Assembly (NCBI GenBank): GCA_030620095.1
Contig: JAUTXW010000069.1
Location: 1,482,501-1,546,500 of the forward strand
Source: Kuschelorhynchus macadamiae
Taxonomy: Eukaryota; Arthropoda; Insecta; Coleoptera; Curculionidae
Length of the DNA stretch: 64,000 bases
Reading direction: 5' to 3'
Shown here: piece after piece, positions 63,190 to 64,000 of the stretch
Numbering within the stretch: the first letter of the stretch is position 1
Layout: every line of letters begins with the position of its first letter
Position numbers and translations under genes: made by a program
Notes under the pieces: generated by a model
Database searches by the model: none
What the model was told of the DNA's origin: nothing
The model's input: the letters and a program-made list of their open reading frames with translations, nothing else

Positions 63190-64000
63190 TGATTTTAAAA
63201 AAAATATTTTGCCGTCGTTTTGTTCCGCCATCTTGAATTCGTACCACAACTTTACCAGTCTATCTCTATATCACACTTAATGCTTGCACAAAATTTGAAA
63301 TTAATTTAATAAGTAGTTTTTTCGGGCTGGTTTTTAAATATTTTATTTGACGCCATTAGTTTTGCTATCTTATATTCATACCAAAATGTTACCTGTTCGT
63401 TCCTATGTAACACTTAATTTTTATGCAAAATTTGAAGTAAATTGGATAATTAGTTTTCACGTTTCACTACACCGCCATCTTGTTACCAAAATATTACCAG
63501 GTCATCCCCATGCGACCCTTTATGTTTTACTAAAATTTGAAGTCAATCGAACGACGGAATTGATAAACATATTATTTTGCATCTAGCGACGCTAAAACTT
63601 AGAGATATGTAAAACCTTTATTTGGCCGCCATTTTGTTCCGCCATCTTGAATTAGTACCACAGTTTTACTGGTTCATCTCTACACCACAGTTAGGTATGG
63701 CACACAATTTGAAAACACTCTAAGCAGTTTTTCAGGTTGAATTTTTAAATATTTTATTAAGCCGCCATTTTGTTCCACCATTTTGGATTCGTTCCAAAAT
63801 TTCACCAGTTGATTCCTACATAATACTTGATTTTTACGCAAAATTTGATATTAAACTGGAATGTAATTATTTAGTATTAATTTTTTAACATTTCACTAAG
63901 CCGCCATTTTGTTTTACCATATTACTAGGTCATCCCCAGATGACCCTTAACTTTTAGTCAACATTTGAACCCAATCGGGTAAGTAGTTTTTTAGCTATGC
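63190..64000. repeat. Degenerate CCGCCATTTTGTT repeat field, second copy
   Basis: The core CCGCCATTTTGTTCCGCC recurs at about 63210, 63350, 63470, 63626, 63759 and 63900, alternating with CCAGGTCATCCCCA, AAAATTTGAAGTCAAT and TAAGTAGTTTTTTAGCTATGC. It is the same family and order as in nSyb intron 1, and it continues past the window end. Confidence 0.8.

Overview
This is a stretch of AT-rich insect nuclear DNA (the insect order cannot be fixed from the sequence). It holds one recognisable host gene inside a dense, nested layer of transposable elements and long (TA)n microsatellites. The evidence for an insect is the sequence of the neuronal synaptobrevin exons, the element mix (Tc1/mariner, hAT, pogo with a pipsqueak-type helix-turn-helix, Penelope-like, non-LTR and Ty3/gypsy elements) and introns with GTRAGT/AG borders. 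No bacterial operon, CRISPR array or prophage is present.

Host gene. Three exons on the + strand (40609-40820, 46224-46303, 46654-46705) encode the SNARE motif and membrane anchor of neuronal synaptobrevin (nSyb/VAMP). Phases match across both introns. A start exon is proposed at 34737-34741, directly downstream of a CpG-rich patch with a perfect CRE (TGACGTCA). The introns carry a degenerate CCGCCATTTTGTT-type repeat field, a non-LTR fragment, a mariner relic and several (TA)n tracts. The last exon either ends by read-through at 46731 or splices to an exon I could not find.

Left part (1-21.7 kb). In order: a DDE transposase tail, a 750-bp palindrome, a decayed hAT transposase, a foldback repeat joined to an unexplained open frame (4.8-5.3 kb), a long tract without genes, a non-LTR retrotransposon split by a composite mariner element (10.96-13.12 kb), another non-LTR fragment between two (TA)n tracts, and Penelope-like RT and GIY-YIG fragments in opposite orientations.

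Middle part (21.7-34 kb). A 7.2-kb Ty3/gypsy element on the minus strand has an uninterrupted 1328-codon gag-pol frame, near-identical LTRs, a 75-bp minisatellite in its 3' untranslated part, and a non-LTR element inserted in its 3' LTR. Next come a palindrome sitting between (TA)n tracts and a pogo-type transposase relic with Psq HTH and a C-terminal zinc finger whose middle is replaced by (TA)n.

Right part (46.7-64 kb). This holds a mariner-type composite element (51.5-54.1 kb), a 3.9-kb element with TIRs beginning CCCAGCTA and two decayed minus-strand genes of insect-expanded families (54.4-58.3 kb), and a second field of the CCGCCATTTTGTT repeat at the end. The most notable structural observation is that both composite mariner elements are an inner transposon sitting at the exact dyad centre of a longer palindrome.
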